Source: Vitis vinifera (taxonomy: Eukaryota > Streptophyta > Magnoliopsida > Vitales > Vitaceae). From it: 64,000 nucleotides of DNA. Under the pieces are notes generated by a model. That model made no database searches and was not told the DNA's origin. It saw nothing but the letters and a program-made list of their open reading frames with translations. Below are positions 50,457-62,382 of this stretch, in pieces (the first letter of the stretch is position 1; every line of letters starts with the position of its first letter). A program made the translations under genes and the position numbers. Location: assembly GCF_030704535.1 (NCBI RefSeq), contig NC_081822.1, positions 35,734,001 through 35,798,000 on the forward strand, written 5' to 3'.

Positions 50457-50624
50457 ATGACCATACCGAGTCATAGAAGTCAAGCTCTTTGGGTCAAAGT
50501 AATTGATATACAAGAAATTCCAACTATGCCCTCTCATGCTCCTTTATTCTATTTTCTCCCAAGTTGTTAATTTTCATTATTATCCTAAGTCAATGGTTCA
50601 TGCTTTCTCATGAACCTTTTTGTT

Positions 50625-50935
50625 TTACGTAGAAGACTTGATGGATAATTTTGGAGAATAATTATAGTCTCTTTTTTATATCTTTTTATTTTTGTAAAAG
50701 ATGCTTTAGTAAGAAAATATCTTTGCCGTGTTGTGAACTCCTAGCTAGCTTTGCCACTTTCTCGACTCATGGAAGTCAAAGTCAAAAAACATGTCTTGTG
50801 AAGTCATTTATTTTGTACTATATATTTTATATAATTAATTCCAATATTTTTATAAAGTTTGCTCACTCAGCAAATAAACCGAAAATAATGTGACATTAGA
50901 TTCAGTGATGAGTCTATTAATTTTTAAAAGTAATT
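50625..50935 (+). repeat. RLP-cluster modules, copy 4 (shortened) and second small module
   Basis: Contains GATAATTTTGGAGAATAATT, TTTGCCGTGTTGTGAACTCC, ACTCATGGAAGTCAAAGTCA, then from 50868 the AATAATGTGACATTAGATTC block also seen at 48110. It stops short of the segment that follows in copies 1, 2 and 5. Confidence 0.7.
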
Positions 50936-51770
50936 TAAAATAAAAAATTAGAACATATAAATACCATGAAAATAACATAGCATAGCCAAAAGACCTTTAT
51001 TTTCATTTGTTTGAGAATTTTGACAAAAAAATATAATATATTAAAAAATAGTTTTTTTTTTCTTCTAAATATGACATTTCAAAAACTATTTCCAAATCTA
51101 TGACATTTTTTAAGACATTTAATTCAAGTGTTAAAATTGTTTATTCAAATGACAACTTCCTATTTGATTCCTCCCTTCTATATGGATTTGAAAATATTTT
51201 TTGAATTATCATTTTTTTTAAAATTATCACATGTTTTTTAATAGATCTTATTTCTTTGTATTTTTATTCAATTGCTTAAATGTCTTCAAACATTTTAACA
51301 ATCCAAATTCAAAGCGTGTTAGGTATAGATTTGACAAGTTAGTGGTTTAATTTTTTTTTTTTCTAAGATAGGTGAAAAAGGCAAAAAATAAAAATAAAAA
51401 ATAAAAAATAAAAAATCACATTGGCAAGAAACATTTAGATGAACTTCCTACTATTTTATGAGAATGTTGGAAAATTTCATTAATATAGGAAAAGAAGTAT
51501 AAAGAAGATAAATACACAAAAAATAGTAATAAATAAGTTTTTAACATGTTTTTTAACATTTATTTTCTCTTCATTTTTCACCTTACAAAATAATAGAAAA
51601 TGTATAAATATTTAAATAATTTAATTTATAGTTATATATATATTTTTCATATTTTAAAATTTTAAAAGATAATTGATATTGATTTTTTTTATTTCATCTA
51701 TTTTATTTTTATTATTGGTTTATGTGTTTTCACAAATTTTAACAACAAAAAAAATAGCCTGCAACTTCCC
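50936..51770. other. AT-rich intergenic stretch upstream of RLP 1
   Basis: No gene seen. From about 51760 the sequence becomes similar to the upstream region of the second RLP (62145 onward), marking the left edge of the RLP tandem duplication. Confidence 0.45.
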
Positions 51771-51885
51771 TTTCAAAGGACACAACAGTTGATGTGTTTG
51801 GAAATTGTAACAAGAAAGGTTTTGTTTGGGTTTTTCTGTTTAAGTTCAAAATTTCCATGAAGTTTTCCACCGTGAATTATTTGCA

Positions 51886-51893
51886 TATAAATT
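51886..51893 (+). promoter_or_regulatory. Probable TATA box of RLP 1
   Basis: TATAAATT within GCATATAAATTGG, 61 bp before the ATG. The same word sits at the same distance in the second RLP, and the flanks are conserved between both. Confidence 0.65.
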
Positions 51894-51953
51894 GGGGTGT
51901 ATTCATCACCATTTCTCTCATCCCACCACTCTCTCTCAATTGCTTTCGGAAGA

Positions 51954-54029
51954 ATGATGTCTAAACTCCTCCTCCTCCTCTGTTTTCTTTTCTTCCTCTC
52001 GTTTTCTCAACTTTTTTCCTCCTCTTTCTCTTTCTCTAATTCCACCAAACTGTGCCCGCATCACCAGGCCATTGCTCTGCTCCACTTTAAGCAATCCTTT
52101 TCTATTGATAATTCCAGTTCTTGGTATTGCGATTACTATGATGTCACTTTTTATCCCAAAACAGAGTCTTGGAAGAAGGGTAGTGATTGCTGCTCATGGG
52201 ATGGGGTCACATGTGATTGGGTGACAGGCCATGTAATTGAGCTGGACCTCAGTTGCAGTTGGCTCTTTGGCACCATCCATTCCAACACTACCCTCTTCCA
52301 TCTTCCTCATCTACAAAGGCTCAACCTGGCTTTCAACAACTTTCGTGGGTCCTCTATTTCAGCTGGGTTTGGTCGTTTCTCAAGCTTGACGCATCTCAAT
52401 CTCTGTGACTCTGAATTTTCAGGCCCAATTTCACCAGAAATCTCTCACCTCTCCAACTTGGTTTCACTTGATCTCTCTTGGAATATTGACACAGAATTTG
52501 CCCCGCATGGCTTCGATTCTCTAGTTCAAAATTTAACCAAATTGCAAAAGCTTCACCTTGGAGGTATTTCCATCTCTTCAATTTTTCCTAAGTTCTTGCT
52601 AAATTGGGCTTCTTTGGTATCATTAGATCTCCTTGATGGTGCATTGCATGGGAGATTCCCTGACCATGACATTCACCTTCCGAAACTCGAGGTTCTCGAC
52701 TTACGGTGGAATAATGGTCTTAGTGGAACCTTTCCACAATTTAGTGAGAACAATTCCCTTACGGAGTTGTATTTATCATCCAAAAATTTCAGTGGAGAGC
52801 TTCCCGCTTCAATTGGTAATCTAAAGTCTTTAAAGATTTTGGTTCTCCACAATTGTGGATTCTCAGGGTCCATCCCTTCTTCAATTGGAAATCTGAAGTC
52901 TTTAATGGTTTTGGCTATGCCCGGTTGTGAGTTCTCAGGGTCCATTCCTGCTTCACTAGGCAACCTTACACAAATCATTGCTTTGCACCTCGATAGGAAT
53001 CATTTTAGTGGTAAAATTTCTAAGGTTATTAATTTTTTTAATAACTTTAGAAATTTAATTTCATTAGGACTTGCTAGCAACAATTTTAGTGGGCAGCTTC
53101 CACCATCAATTGGAAATCTCACAAACCTTCAGGACTTATATTTCTCTGATAACTTTAACATGTTCAACGGGACAATACCATCTTGGTTGTATACTATGCC
53201 ATCATTGGTGCAGTTAGATCTCAGTCATAACAAACTCACTGGTCATATTGGTGAATTCCAATTTGATTCATTGGAGTATATTGATTTGAGTATGAATGAG
53301 TTGCATGGGTCAATTCCAGGTTCAATATTTAAACTTATAAACCTTAGATATCTTTTTCTTTCTTCAAATAACTTCAGTGGCGTTTTGGAGACAAGCAACT
53401 TTGGAAAACTTAGAAACCTCACTTCGCTTGATCTCTCAAACAACATGCTCTCATTGACAACGTCCGACGATTCCAAGTCCATGTTACCCTACATTGAGAG
53501 TCTAGACCTTTCAAACAATAACATTAGTGGAATATGGTCATGGAATATGGGAAAGAATACATTGCAGTACTTGAATCTCTCTTATAACTTAATAAGTGGG
53601 TTTGAGATGCTCCCATGGAAAAATTTATATATTCTAGATCTTCATTCCAACTTGTTGCAAGGACCACTTCCAACTCCTCCAAATTCTACATTTTTCTTTT
53701 CAGTTTCCCATAACAAATTGAGTGGAGAAATCTTATCGTTGTTTTGCAAAGCGAGTTCCATGAGAATTCTTGATTTGTCTAATAACAACTTGAGTGGCAT
53801 GCTTCCTCTTTGTTTGGGGAATTTTAGCAAATATCTATCTGTTTTGAATTTAGGAAGGAATCGATTTCATGGCATCATTCCTCAAACATTTTTAAAGGGC
53901 AATGCTATCAGGAATCTTGACTTCAATGGTAATCAATTGGAAGGCTTACTACCTCGATCTTTGATCATTTGCAGAAAACTTGAAGTTCTAGACCTTGGGA
54001 ATAATAAGATAAATGATACATTTCCCCAT

Positions 54030-54064
<35 letters not shown>

Positions 54065-54911
54065 TTTGCGCTCTAATAGTTTCCATGGTCATATAGGGTG
54101 TTCCAAAATCAAATCCCCATTCATGAGCCTAAGAATCATTGATCTTGCTTACAATGATTTCGAGGGTGACTTGCCTGAAATGTATCTGAGAAGTTTGAAA
54201 GCGACAATGAATGTAGACGAAGGCAACATGACAAGAAAATATATGGGGGACAGTTATTATCAAGATTCCGTAATGGTGACAATCAAGGGGTTGGAGATTG
54301 AATTTGTGAAAATCTTGAATACGTTCACAACAATTGATTTATCAAGCAATAAATTCCAAGGAGAGATTCCAAAGTCCATTGGAAATCTTAATTCGCTTCG
54401 AGGGCTCAATTTGTCTCATAACAGCCTTGCAGGACATATCCCATCATCTTTCAAAAATTTGAAGTTGCTTGAATCATTGGACCTCTCTTCAAACAAGCTC
54501 ATTGGGAGCATTCCTCAAGAATTAACAAGTTTGACATTTCTTGAAGTTTTGAATCTTTCTGAAAACCATCTTACAGGATTTATACCTCGAGGAAATCAGT
54601 TTGACACTTTTGGAAATGATTCATACAGTGAGAACTCAGGGTTGTGTGGATTTCCATTGTCAAAGAAATGCATAACTGATGAAGCATCGGAATCTTCAAA
54701 GGAAGCGGATGAAGAGTTTGATGGTGGATTTGATTGGAAAATCACATTGATGGGATATGGATGTGGATTGGTTATTGGGTTGTCTCTTGGGTGTCTCATT
54801 TTCTTAACTGGGAAACCTAAACGGTTTGTCTGGTTTATTGAAGAGAACATTCACAAAAAGATCAGAAGATCTACAAGGAGCACTTGTAGGCAAGGAGCAA
54901 GAAGAAATTAA
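51954..54911 (+). CDS. Cf-9-type receptor-like protein (LRR-RLP)
   Basis: An intronless 985-residue cell-surface receptor without a kinase. The ATG at 51954 (MMSKLLLLLCFLFF) is chosen because the paralog starts at the same place. Domains: signal peptide ~1-28; LRR N-cap with CPHHQAIALLHFKQS and WKKGSDCCSWDGVTCDWVTG; a long series of plant-type LRRs (L..L.L..N.FSG.IP) to ~740; an island domain ~742-785 with YYQDSVMVTIKGLE; four further LRRs; an acidic stretch (DEASESSKEADEEF); a membrane helix ~929-952 (ITLMGYGCGLVIGLSLGCLI, glycine-spaced as in RLPs that pair with SOBIR1); and a short basic tail KPKRFVWFIEENIHKK. Family members sense microbial ligands and signal through SOBIR1 and BAK1; its own ligand is unknown. 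No lesion was found. Confidence 0.93.
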
Positions 54912-57129
54912 TTCGTTCCACTCCCATTTTATTATGTGTTGCATATAACAAATGGCTTTTACATTCTTATGTTAGCAAATAATTTATATTGTCATTATAC
55001 AAGTGCAATCTTGTTTATAAAGTTAAAATAATGTCTTTTTCCTTATTATTATTATTATTATTGTTTTGTGATAATGCAATAGTCATTCGTATAGTATTTT
55101 TCCAATCAATATGGTAACTTAAAACTCAAAAAGCAATTGTCATATCTTGGAAACCATACACTAACAAATAAGTATTAAAGAGTTAGGAGACATTTGGATA
55201 CATTTCCATTTTTTATCAAATAGGCGGTAACATCATATGTTCTACTTTAGTTGCCCTTGATCACTTTTTGGGATGACAGTCAGTCTTCTCACCATGGGTC
55301 TTCTCACCAATAGGGATCTAGATGAGTGAGACCTCAAGTTCAAACCAATAAATGATTCAATTCCTCCAATTGACATGGTTCCAACTGATCGATTTGTTGT
55401 TCCTACCTTCCAATCCCCAATCAATGTAAGGCAAAGTTAAGGAGTGCCTTTTTTCTCAAGCCAACACTCAAATGTGATAATCCATAGGAAAGAAAGGCTG
55501 ATTTTTCTAGTATGCCTAATCGTTAACCCTTCTCTCTCTTTCTTTAATTAAATCCTTTGGTTCCTTCTTTTAAAAAGAGTTGTCCTCCATCCTCTTGTAA
55601 ACAACCATTTAGTCTTTTCATTACATCCCAATTTATTTAAAAACCTTAATTAGGAAAAGAACAAGAATCTTGTTTATATTTCAATATGTATAGAAGAGAT
55701 TATTTTCAACTAGTATTTGTTTTTATTAAAAACATGCATGGGAGCCAATTTGTTCATGGCCCAAGTTTAGGCCACAACAAGATAGAATCAGTGCTGCAAC
55801 CTAAGGGCCGAAGCTAGCTTTAACTTAAGATCCATGAGTCAGAGCCCAAGCCCAATTGGCATTTTCTTTGGAAATGTACAACATTAGCCCCATTATTATT
55901 AGTGATGTATGCCAAATATTTAAATAAATTTAATACTTGTTATAGATATTTAGGGAAAGAAACGTAACTAAATTATATGATTTAACATTTTTCAATCAAG
56001 TTGATTTTAATAAATAAGGATGTACATCCACTCCATGCACAAAATCAATAAATAAAAAGGAGAAGAGGTCAACTATAAAAGGTAATAATAATAATAATAA
56101 TAAATTGGTGCATGATATTTGAAAAACCAGTTAATGAAAATGTTTATCATTATATTATGCAAAGAAAATTGCACCCATTTTAATTGGTAAATAACTCTAT
56201 TTTTCTAAGCTAGCAAAATTTTCTATGGTATAGTGGTGAAATAAAAAATGTTAAAATGCTTATTATTCTCCTTAGAAGGTGTAGCATAGGATGGCAATTT
56301 CAACCAATAACTTTCTTGAATTTTTTTTTTAAATATTATTTTTTATATAACATTACAAAGTAATATTAGTATTTCTTGAAAAGGAAAATTAATAATTAAA
56401 AAAATTAAAATTAAATATCAAAACTTATAACCATTTTGTTTTATCATGAAGTCTCATTCTTCTTTTAATATATATGTAAATATTTAAAATATTTGTGAAT
56501 TACTATAATTGAAAAATTATTGTATCTTATATTTCTTATATGAACATCATAGAAAATTGTCCTTCTAATCAATTAGATAATCAAGTTAATATAATTATAG
56601 TATTTTTATCCTTGACTCAATAGACATCTCAACCAACGTCTCCAATCTTAAAAACTTTTAAATTGTGTTAGAAGATAGGTTATTAAGCTTTTTTCTTCTA
56701 AAATATATTTTTTCTTCTAAAAATAAAATAAAATTGTATATCATTATATAGAAATATTTATATTTAACAATTTAAAATTTGAAATTGAGTAGTCAAAACT
56801 CATAATTATAATATTAGCATTTTTTTTTCTATATTGAAGTTTGATCCTTTTTCAAAAAAAAAAATCTATTTTTTTGAGTCAATTAGTCAATCAAATTAAT
56901 ATAATTATTGTATTTTTATGGTGAGTCAAAGACATCTCAATCAATATTAAAATCTTAAAGGAAATGCTATAAACCATATTAATTAACATCTATATTTTCT
57001 AAAAAAAATTATTAATAAACAATGATATTCTCAATTTTTAAATTTTAAACTAAGCTTAGAAATTCAAGCACTCTTGGATGGTATAAAATGAATATAATAG
57101 GAACTTCAAAATTAAAAAGCATATATTAG
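54912..57129. other. Intergenic DNA between RLP 1 and a solo LTR
   Basis: 3' flank of RLP 1, then AT-rich DNA with short ATT/ATA microsatellites (55045-55065, 56083-56103). No gene or transposon border was recognised. Confidence 0.4.
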
Positions 57130-58392
57130 TGTAGACACCCATTTAGGAGGGTTCTCAAGGAGCCACGTGTCAATCCATGGTTGGCTGGTGGAGAATCAGA
57201 TGATGCTTTTTGAGGAGCTAATAGAAGGTTGACACTTGTAAAGGGAGATTCTAGAGGAGGTTTTGCCGTTAGGAGGAGCGTATTCTAGCCAGCGGGGTAG
57301 TGGTGCTTTCAGGGGGTTTTGGAGAGATATTTTGAAAAAAATAAAAGAGTTAGAGCTTGAGGAGCAAGCAAGCTGAGGGGTAGAGGACGGTTTTTCTCTG
57401 AGGTTGAGAGAGAGAGAGATGGATTTTTATTTTTATTTTTGGGAGGAGATTCATCTTTCTGGGGGGAGCATTTTGCAGGTAAAGGTGAGGGACTACAGGA
57501 GATATTTTGAGAGAGATTGTTTTTTTAGCTTGAGGGAGAAACTACAGAGGGGAGGTCTTCAAGCTGAGAGTGAGCGAGAGAGAGAGAGTTGTGTGTTTGG
57601 AGAGTAGAGGATGATATGCTATTTCATTAGTTTCCTTGGTTTTGGAGGAGGATTTGGGGCGTTTGAAGCTGATCAGAACCTTACCGAAGAAGGGCACTCT
57701 TAGGTATGAATGCTACAAGCTTATTGTTTGATTTGGCAACTTATCATTCCTCTATATATTCTGTCGGTTTTTGAATGTTTATTGATTTGTTTGGGGTGGA
57801 TAATGAAGTGGGCTTTGGTGGGGGGCCACATAAGAGAAGTTTTAAAACAAAAATAAGTTTGAGTGAAGTGCAGTGTGATATCTAATGACTTCTTACTCTG
57901 TTTAGTGGCATGTGTGATATACATTGTGTTCATTATTGTGCACTAACCCCATTTTTTGACAGCGTGTTAGTGCTTGCTGCTAAGGTACGCATACACACTC
58001 ACTTCGATCATTCTCTTTGTATTGTTATGAATCTCGTGCGTGTAACACCATTTTTGTATCTCTTGATCTATTGGTTAATTCTCATACCTGCTTCATTTTA
58101 TTAGTAAAGACCCGTTTTTAGGAACTTAGAGGGATATTATGGTATTTACCGTACCTTCCCAATAAGTAACTTGATTCTCGAGTCCATATTTGGTTTTTTT
58201 TTATAGACTACCTTTTCCAAATAAGGAGTCACACTTAGAGTTTTCTTTCTTATTTTGTTTACCCTTTAAAAATAAAACAAAAATAAGCGGTGAGTCCAAG
58301 TTTTTTCTAAAAATCATTTTTTTACAAATAAATAAAAAAAACGAGTTTCGCTATTGAGTGTGAATACATCGAGCTGAAATGCAGGGTCCACA
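57130..58392. mobile_element. Probable solo LTR (~1.26 kb)
   Basis: Starts TGTAGACACCCATTTAGG and ends TGCAGGGTCCACA, with near-matching 5-bp flanks ATTAG (57125-57129) and ATTAC (58393-58397). The GGGTCCACA end and GA-rich central part (57380-57610) resemble LTRs of plant Gypsy elements as I remember them. No PBS, polypurine tract or polyprotein is seen, and the short open frames within are not genes. One TSD mismatch makes this less certain than the LTR at 49.7 kb. Confidence 0.6.
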
Positions 58393-59017
58393 ATTACATA
58401 CCTACTATGTTTCATACATGATCTAAAAAAATATGATATGATTATAATTATTTGACTTTTGATACAGAAAAATTCAAAGTATATATATATATATTTAGTT
58501 TTTTATATTAAAATTAAATAAATAATTGAAAAAATAAATGAAAAATGTGGTTCTATAAATGAGCTTTCCTCTCTAAATTTAAATATTTAAGAACGGACTA
58601 AATAATAATTTGATAAATAGTTGTCTTCCTTCCAAAATTAGATTTTGCTTTCACTTTGTAGTGTTTCTAAAATTGAATTCTCAAGTGCTCAATAATTCTT
58701 CCCATAACTTGTTGAAAAATATGTTGGAAGTGCATCATGAGCTAATAATGACTTTTTTTTTAATTATTTTTTTTTAAAAGAAACCATTATACACTAGTAT
58801 ATACAAAAACCATGACTGAAAAATGGATAAGGTATAGAATTTAGTAGATGAAAGGAAAAATGAATGAGATAATAATGATAAATCAAAACATATAGGTTAT
58901 GTTTAGTTCCGAGAAATTTAAGGAAAAACATGAGAAAAATAAAATAAAAAGAAAATGTGGAAGGAAAGAAAAAGTTACAACACTTACACATGTAAAATAC
59001 AAGCAAATCATACTGGA

Positions 59018-59050
<33 letters not shown>

Positions 59051-59095
59051 GTCTAAAAAGAATAAGGTAGGATACAAGATAATAACTTTCAAATT

Positions 59096-59133
<38 letters not shown>

Positions 59134-59459
59134 GTTTTAAGAAAACAAAATCTTTTAGCTTTTCATTCTACTTGTATCATCACTTTTTGTTTTTGTTAGT
59201 AAAGAATCCAGTGAATTTTTTTTGTCATAGGGGACGGACCATCAAAATTGCTTTAATGTAGAAAAAAAAAATTAGAAATATTGTTTTCTAACAAATGATG
59301 CCGATGGTTGACATCTTACATATTCAATTCTTAGAGAAGATGTATATAGTAAATACTTTCTCCTCGTTGCTATTGGTTGACACTTTCTCATAGTCCTTTT
59401 AGTTGTATAATTCATAAAAACATTATTATTCTTCTTTAACCTTAAATAATATGTTACCT
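58393..59459. other. AT-rich intergenic stretch with microsatellites
   Basis: Contains an (AAT)n run at about 59018-59049 and an (AT)n run at about 59098-59131. GGTTATGTTTAGTTCCGAGAA near 58892 resembles a MITE end without a visible partner. No gene supported. Confidence 0.45.
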
Positions 59460-60035
59460 TTTGAATTTTCAATATCCTACCTAGTCTTGCCCATTGGAAA
59501 CTCTTAACTTGCAAATTTAGCTATGGTTCAAGTCATAGAAGCCTAGCTTTGTATCATTTTCTTTCTCATCTGTTTTTTTTTCATAAAAATGTGCTCTTAG
59601 TATTAGAGACTCTAAATTTAAATCGTCAATGATTATTTAAATAACAATTTGATAAATAGTTGTCGTCCTTCTAAATTTATATTTTTTTAAAAATTGAATT
59701 CTTGAGTAGTTGATATATGAAATCAAATCAATGGACATTAATTATATTTAGCCAAGACATCACAGAAAGGTAAATGAAATTAACCCCCGTATAATTAGGT
59801 TAAAATAATAATAATTTCATTGAAAAAAAAAAAGGACAATACATACCAATACATGGAAAAAAAACTTGTAAAATCAATAAGATATAGAATTTGGTGGATG
59901 AAAAGCAAAGTGCATAAGATAAAAATGATAAATCAACATATATGAATTAGTTAGAGGAGATGACTTCTATGACTCAAGAGAGTCATGCCTGAATTTGCAA
60001 GTTAGGAGTTTCCAATACGGCAGGATCATTTTCTT
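59460..60035. repeat. Two copies of the recurring core, the second inverted
   Basis: The first core (59470-59550) reads CCCATTGGAAACTCTTAACT, TGCAAATTTAGC and TTCAAGTCATAGAAGCC. A second copy (about 59955-60035) lies in the opposite orientation: GACTTCTATGACTCAAGAGA, then GAATTTGCAAGTTAGGAGTT and CCAATACGGCAG. The opposite orientation is unique among the copies I found. Confidence 0.7.
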
Positions 60036-60225
60036 GTCTTCTCTAATTCCACAAAACTATGCCCTCATGACTGGAGCCTTGTTGTGCTCCACCTTAAGAA
60101 GTCATTATCTAATATTGACAGGCTTTTGGATCTCATTATTTCACCAAGTGTTGATCACTACTTTTCTGGTCTGGGACCATTTCTTCCTTACATTCAAAGA
60201 TGCTTTTCCAATAAGAAAGAAAAGA
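60036..60225 (+). pseudogene. Receptor-like-protein 5' fragment
   Basis: From 60041 the sequence reads SNSTKLCPHDWSLVVLHLKK then SLSNIDR, matching the start of the mature RLP (SNSTKLCPHHQAIALLHFKQ in RLP 1). Signal-peptide sequence upstream is replaced by the inverted core, and similarity to RLPs stops near 60135. The next ~90 bp instead parallel the relic at 43.9 kb (GATCACTACTTTT, GGGACCAT). It is a truncated RLP relic in the same orientation as both RLP genes. Confidence 0.7.
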
Positions 60226-61204
60226 AAATGAAGAACTCGAAGTTTTTGAAAAAATTTAAAGAAAAATAGAAAGAAAAGAAAAAATAAATATAAAGTTAAT
60301 AAGTTATTTTTTATTTGGGTTTTTAAACTCATTCTACTTATTTTTTATTTTCTATATAAAGATAAAATAAAATAAAATATTTAAATTTTAATTAATTATA
60401 ATTATATATGATTTTTTTTTCAAAGTGAAATCAAACAATAAAAAATCATTTTCTTCACAATTTTTTTCCTTCTTTAGTACTTTCTTGATAAGATTTGTAT
60501 CCATAAATGCTAATTAAGAAAACATAAAAATTGTAATGTATATATCTTTCTTTTATGTTGGTACAAACACATTGATGAATATGTTTTAGAGTGATTCAAA
60601 TTATGATGCACCGTTTTTATACAAGTTTTAGATGAAAATCCAATATGATTAGTATCATTTAGTGTTTGATATGATAGAAAAAAAAATATTTATTTGATAT
60701 TAAAATTAAATAATTAATTGAAAAATTAAGTGCTAATCGACAACACTATCTATATAGTTTTCCCCTCCCAATTTAAATCTTCAATAATTATTTAAATAAC
60801 AATTTGATAAATAGTTGTCTTCCTTTTAGAGTTATATTTCACTTTCAATTCTAGTATTATTAAAATTGAATTCTTCAATAGTTAATGTATAAAATCTTTC
60901 TTCTCATAATTTTTTTTGACAATTTATTGCAAGTTAGAAGATAAAATGAAGGTAGTTCTGGAGTTTAATTTATAACAAAAGGGGTTAAATGCCTCTTGAG
61001 AATTGAATAAAATTAGACTATTAGGTTCTATTAAGTCAACTATTACATATTAAAAAAACTAAATCATTACTATTATAATTTAGGCTTTTTCTCACTTTCA
61101 ATGGTGAATTAAAATATTATGCATTGAGATTCAAATACATCACCTCTCACCAAACGGGGTTTAATACCATATTTAATTACCAAAATTCTTAAAATCTTAA
61201 GCTT
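60226..61204. other. AT-rich intergenic stretch
   Basis: Blocks such as AATTATTTAAATAACAATTTGATAAAT recur near 59630 and 60787, further small duplicated pieces. No gene supported. Confidence 0.4.
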
Positions 61205-61830
61205 GTAAATTAACAAAATACATTAATTAGGGTACTCAGGAATAATTAAAATATTTAATCTAATTTTTCATGGACTTTTATGGTCTTAAGAGAAGGTTCT
61301 AGTAGGTTTACTCTTAATGTAATTGATAGTGAATCGTTATCTTTACCGTATAAATATAATTTTTTTATTTAATTAATTATTTAGAAGACTTAAAAGATAG
61401 TTTTGGAGGATGATTTATGATGTTTATTATTATAATATATATTTTAGGAAGAAAATATTTTTGGCGTGTTGTAAACTCTTTGATTAGTCATATATATTCT
61501 TTTCATAGTGTTGTCACTTTCTTGACTCATAGAAGTCAAAGTCAAGTGACATGTCTCATCGAATCATTTATTTTGAACTACACTTCATCTAATCAATTTG
61601 AAAAATTAGCACCTCCTTAATATATTTATTATATAATTGGGGGAGTTTGAGAAGTAGGTTATGATGGTCATAAAGACTATAACATAAATTAAGATTATGT
61701 TTATTTATAGGATTAAAAAGTGAGATATAATTTTAAAATTATATATTTGCATATTTGGATATAAAAAGGACAAGATAATGATCTAAATAAGTTACTGATC
61801 TAACATTTTTTATTTTTAATCTTTTATGGA
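61205..61830 (+). repeat. RLP-cluster non-coding module, copy 5, plus single array unit start
   Basis: Module landmarks: AATAATTAAAATATTTAATC, GATAGTTTTGGAGGATGATT, GGCGTGTTGTAAACTCTTTG, GACTCATAGAAGTCAAAGTC. From 61700 it continues GATTAAAAAGTGAGATATAA and ATATTTGGATATAAAAAGGA, exactly as copy 1 continues into the tandem array at 44.9 kb, but here only once. Confidence 0.75.
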
Positions 61831-62314
61831 TGAGATTTAAAAATTGTCTTCCTTAATAGACATCAATGAATTTTTCATAAAAAGAAAAGGTACTTGAACT
61901 AAGATTTTTTTCCTTGAATAAAGGAATAAAGGAAAAACGTACATACTATTTTTTTTTTTTAAAATTAATACTTAAGGAAGAATGCTTTTCAATGAAACTT
62001 AAAAGTTTTTTATTAAAGAAAAAATTGCTTTTTTTTAAACCAAAAGGAAACATATCTTTTTGGTTACTCGGATAAATATAGTGGTTAAAAAACCAAATGT
62101 TTCAGTCTAGGTTTTTATTCTACAATGGAGTACTTCACTACAATGAACTTCCCCTTTCAATTTAAAGATTTTTTTTGTTTAGAAAAAAAAAAATTGCTTT
62201 TATCTAAACCAAAAGGCAAACGTTTAATGTGCTGGAAATTGTTACAAGAAAAGTCTTCTTTGGGTTTCTCTAAGTTGGAAATTTCCAAGAAGTTTTCAGG
62301 GTGAATCATTTGCA
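61831..62314. other. Upstream region of RLP 2
   Basis: AT-rich DNA, then from about 62145 promoter-proximal sequence similar to that of RLP 1 (GGAAATTGT.ACAAGAAA, GAAGTTTTC). Confidence 0.45.
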
Positions 62315-62322
62315 TATAAATT
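62315..62322 (+). promoter_or_regulatory. Probable TATA box of RLP 2
   Basis: TATAAATT within GCATATAAATTGG, 61 bp before the ATG, as in RLP 1. Confidence 0.65.
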
Positions 62323-62382
62323 GGAGTGTACCCATCTCCATTTCTCTCATCTCACCACTCTATCTCAATTGCTTTGGGAAGA

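Noticed and set aside
50226..50570. Open frames on both strands inside the GC-rich block
   Set aside because: They fall within the solo LTR and its edge; LTR sequence is not expected to code.
52396..54850. Minus-strand open frames across RLP 1
   Set aside because: They are antisense shadows of the LRR reading frame.
57404..57607. Plus-strand open frame rich in Arg and Glu
   Set aside because: It comes from GA-repeat sequence inside the second solo LTR.
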